DNA of 7,384 nucleotides, taken from the NCBI GenBank assembly GCA_025966335.1, contig JAICRS010000152.1:1-7384 (forward strand). The letters are read 5' to 3'. The translations under genes were made by a program, and so were the position numbers. This DNA comes from Nocardioidaceae bacterium. Its GTDB lineage: Bacteria > Actinomycetota > Actinomycetes > Propionibacteriales > Nocardioidaceae. The notes beneath the pieces were generated by a model that was not told the origin of the DNA, searched no databases, and saw only the letters and a program-made list of their open reading frames with translations. Below are positions 5,694 to 7,384 of this stretch, in pieces (within the stretch, counting starts at the first letter, position 1; every line of letters starts with the position of its first letter).

Positions 5694-7139
5694 CTGACCA
5701 CCTTCAGAGAGCTCGGGGTACTCCCCGAGATCGCCGACGCCCTCGAGCGCGGCGGAATCACCACCCCGTTCCCCATCCAAGAGATGACGCTGTCGGTCGC
5801 CCTGATGGGCACCGACCTGATCGGGCAGGCCCGCACCGGCACCGGGAAGACGCTGGCATTCGGCATCCCGGTGCTGCAGCGCACGGTCGCCCAGCACGAC
5901 CCCGACTACCTCGAGCTCGTCGCCCCGGGCAAGCCGCAGGCGCTGGTCGTCGCCCCGACCCGTGAGCTCGCGCTCCAGGTCTCCAACGACCTCAAGCTCG
6001 CCGGCACCGACCGCGGCAGCCGGGTCCTCACCGTCTACGGCGGTGTCGGTTACGAACCGCAGCTCGAGGCACTCGCCGCCGGTGTCGACGTCGTCGTCGG
6101 TACGCCGGGCCGCCTGCTCGACCTGGCCAACCGCCGGTCCCTCGACCTGTCCCACGTCAAGGTTCTCGTGCTCGACGAGGCCGACGAGATGCTCGACCTC
6201 GGCTTCCTCCCCGACGTGCAGAAGCTGCTCGCGAAGACCCCCGAGACCCGGCAGACCATGCTGTTCTCGGCGACGATGCCCTCGGCGATCGTGAGCCTGG
6301 CCCGCACCCACATGCGGCACCCGATGAACATCCGCGCGGAGTCGACCAGCGACCAGCAGACGGTCCCCGCCACCGCGCAGTTCATCTACCAGGTGCACGA
6401 CCTCGACAAGCCCGAGATCATCGCCCGGATCCTGCAGTCGGAGAACTCCGGCATCACGATCGTGTTCACCCGCACCAAGCGGCAGGCACAGCGGGTCGCC
6501 GACGACCTCGCCGAGCGCGGATTCCCGAGCAGCCCGCTGCACGGGGACATGCCGCAGGTCGCGCGCGAGAAGGCGCTGAAGAAGTTCCGCGACGGCAAGC
6601 TCAAGGTGCTCGTCGCCACCGACGTGGCCGCCCGCGGCATCGACGTCGCCGACGTCACCCACGTGATCAACTACAGCTGCCCTGAGGACGAGAAGACCTA
6701 CCTGCACCGGATCGGCCGCACCGGCCGGGCGGGCGCGACCGGCATCGCCGTCACCCTGGTGGACTGGGCCGACGTGACCCGCTGGAAGGTCATCAACAAG
6801 GCGTTGAACCTGCCGTTCGACGAGATCGTCGAGACCTACTCCACCTCGGAGAACCTCTTCCACGACCAGGGCATCCCGCCGGGCACCAAGGGCCGGATCG
6901 TCCCCGCGAGCGACACCCCCAAGCCGTCGCGCGACTCCGGTCCGCGTGAGGCCCGCAAGGAGGGTGGCGGTCGCAACCGGAGCCGCAGCCGCACTCGTGG
7001 TGGAGAAGCGGCGAACGCCCCCGGCGGTACGTCGGGCGGCTCGGACTCGCACGACCAGGGCGAGGCCCCGTCGAAGCCACGCCGCAACCGCAACCGTCGC
7101 CGGACCCGCAGCGGTCAGTCCGCCGGCGCCTCGGAGTAG
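5694..7139 (+). CDS. rhlE: DEAD-box ATP-dependent RNA helicase RhlE-type
   Basis: This enzyme unwinds short RNA duplexes using ATP and acts in RNA decay and ribosome assembly. Counted from CTG at 5694 it has 481 residues. In order: Q motif GITTPFPIQ (21-29), motif I ARTGTGKT (46-53), Ia PTRELA (89-93 region), TPGR (137-140), II DEAD (161-164), III SAT (192-194), IV IVFTRTK (256-262), V ATDVAARGID (308-317), VI HRIGRTGRAG (338-347). All catalytic motifs are intact. A basic Arg/Gly/Ser/Asn-rich tail (about 405-475) probably binds RNA. The first in-frame ATG (5784) lies after the Q motif, so it cannot be the true start. A stop at 5664-5666 blocks extension, and no ATG, GTG or TTG lies between. 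CTG at 5694, giving (M)TTFRELGVLPEI, is the best guess. A one-base frameshift joining an ATG at 5657 or 5663 is the alternative. Confidence 0.93.
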   Translation: MTTFRELGVLPEIADALERGGITTPFPIQEMTLSVALMGTDLIGQARTGTGKTLAFGIPVLQRTVAQHDPDYLELVAPGKPQALVVAPTRELALQVSNDLKLAGTDRGSRVLTVYGGVGYEPQLEALAAGVDVVVGTPGRLLDLANRRSLDLSHVKVLVLDEADEMLDLGFLPDVQKLLAKTPETRQTMLFSATMPSAIVSLARTHMRHPMNIRAESTSDQQTVPATAQFIYQVHDLDKPEIIARILQSENSGITIVFTRTKRQAQRVADDLAERGFPSSPLHGDMPQVAREKALKKFRDGKLKVLVATDVAARGIDVADVTHVINYSCPEDEKTYLHRIGRTGRAGATGIAVTLVDWADVTRWKVINKALNLPFDEIVETYSTSENLFHDQGIPPGTKGRIVPASDTPKPSRDSGPREARKEGGGRNRSRSRTRGGEAANAPGGTSGGSDSHDQGEAPSKPRRNRNRRRTRSGQSAGASE

Positions 7140-7153
7140 CCCACAGACGTCGC

Positions 7154-7193
7154 CGGCTACCGTTGCCGCGCACGTGAACCGCAACGGTAGTCG
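7154..7193. repeat. Hairpin element copy 1 after rhlE
   Basis: The core at 7159-7188 has arms ACCGTTGC and GCAACGGT around a 14-base loop containing CACGTG. The stem continues outward to 7154/7193 as CGGCT with AGTCG, including one G-U pair, for 13 pairs in all. It starts 15 bases after the rhlE stop and could act as its terminator. An almost identical copy follows 51 bases on. Confidence 0.85.
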
Positions 7194-7206
7194 TCTGAGC
7201 GTTTCG

Positions 7207-7242
7207 ACGACCGTTGCCAAGCACGTGAACCGCAACGGTCGT
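7207..7242. repeat. Hairpin element copy 2 after rhlE
   Basis: The core at 7210-7239 matches copy 1 in 28 of 30 positions; the differences are at the start of the loop (AA instead of CG). The stem extends by ACG/CGT to 11 pairs. Its flanks differ from those of copy 1, yet both sides still pair. It lies 35 bases past the stop of the convergent L,D-transpeptidase gene, so the pair may terminate both genes. Confidence 0.85.
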
Positions 7243-7276
7243 GGGCAGGCGACATGCCGCCGGGCGCCGTACCTCC

Positions 7277-7384
7277 TCAGGCGGTGACGACGACCGTGGT
7301 GCCGACCGGCGCGAAGTCCCACAGCGCGCGGGCGTCGACCCGCCGCTGACGGATGCACCCGTGCGACTGCGGGGTGCCGAGCTC
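7277..7384 (-). CDS. L,D-transpeptidase (YkuD domain), C-terminal end only
   Basis: Only the last 35 codons and the stop are in the window; the gene continues past its right edge. The visible protein contains SHGCIR, the active-site signature of YkuD-type L,D-transpeptidases, with the nucleophilic Cys and the conserved His and Arg. It is followed by RRVDARALWDFAPVGTTVVV, the usual end of the domain, and then the stop shortly after (TA). Such enzymes make 3-3 peptidoglycan cross-links outside the membrane or attach proteins to the wall. The gene converges on rhlE, with the tandem hairpins between them. Domain content upstream (signal peptide, Ig-like or peptidoglycan-binding parts) cannot be seen. 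Confidence 0.9.
   Translation of the reverse strand, partial: ELGTPQSHGCIRQRRVDARALWDFAPVGTTVVVTA

Noticed and set aside
5784..7139. rhlE starting at the first in-frame ATG (5784)
   Set aside because: This would remove the Q motif and the conserved N-terminal helix, which are clearly encoded just upstream in the same frame.
7159..7239. A minimal CRISPR array (30-base palindromic repeat, 21-base spacer, repeat)
   Set aside because: There are only two copies, the spacer is too short, no cas gene is nearby, and the long stems at a convergent gene end fit terminator or REP-like elements better.
5646..7358. A 570-codon open frame on the minus strand opposite rhlE
   Set aside because: It is a shadow of the GC-rich helicase gene: it runs the full length of rhlE, has low-complexity Arg/Gly/Val-rich content and shows no family motif. 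The plus strand has all DEAD-box motifs.

Overview
The window comes from a GC-rich actinobacterium. Codons end mostly in G or C, GTG starts are common, and several gene families are typical of Actinomycetota (MoeZ, DUF3107, class F sortase, MiaE-like ferritin fold). The gene order moeZ(-) ... tetR(+) - DUF3107(+) - small membrane protein(+) - ferritin-like(-) - rhlE(+) resembles, from memory, the Rv3206c-Rv3211 region of Mycobacterium tuberculosis. The exact genus is inference. The style of the surface protein would fit Nocardioidaceae/Propionibacteriales, but nothing here proves it.

Layout. 1-934 (-): 5' part of moeZ, cut by the window edge before its rhodanese active site. 1051-3001 (-): a two-gene unit made of a secreted, sortase-anchored surface protein (1775-3001) and a class F-type sortase (1051-1791), overlapping by 17 bases. 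3002-3462: a 461-base non-coding divergent region with inverted repeats and a recurring 8-mer. 3463-4092 (+): TetR-family regulator. 4200-4424 (+): DUF3107 protein. 4463-4488: a convincing SigB/SigF-type stress promoter ahead of the GlsB/YeaQ/YmgE-type membrane protein at 4543-4815. 4836-4868: a strong hairpin between convergent genes. 4911-5636 (-): ferritin-like/MiaE-like protein. 5694-7139 (+): DEAD-box RNA helicase RhlE, whose start codon appears to be non-standard. 7154-7242: two near-identical 30-base hairpin elements. 7277-7384 (-): the C-terminal end of an L,D-transpeptidase, with its catalytic SHGCIR motif.

How the parts may work together. The sortase and its neighbour look like a dedicated enzyme-substrate pair for the cell surface. 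They sit where M. tuberculosis carries Rv3207c, a DUF3152 protein. The tetR-DUF3107 pair is a conserved actinobacterial unit of poorly known role. The small membrane protein is probably stress-induced. RhlE serves RNA remodelling and decay, and the L,D-transpeptidase serves peptidoglycan cross-linking. The most unusual items are the sortase/surface pair (with no catalytic Arg visible after the Cys), the missing standard start of rhlE, the CCGGGCAT cluster upstream of tetR, and the tandem hairpins after rhlE.
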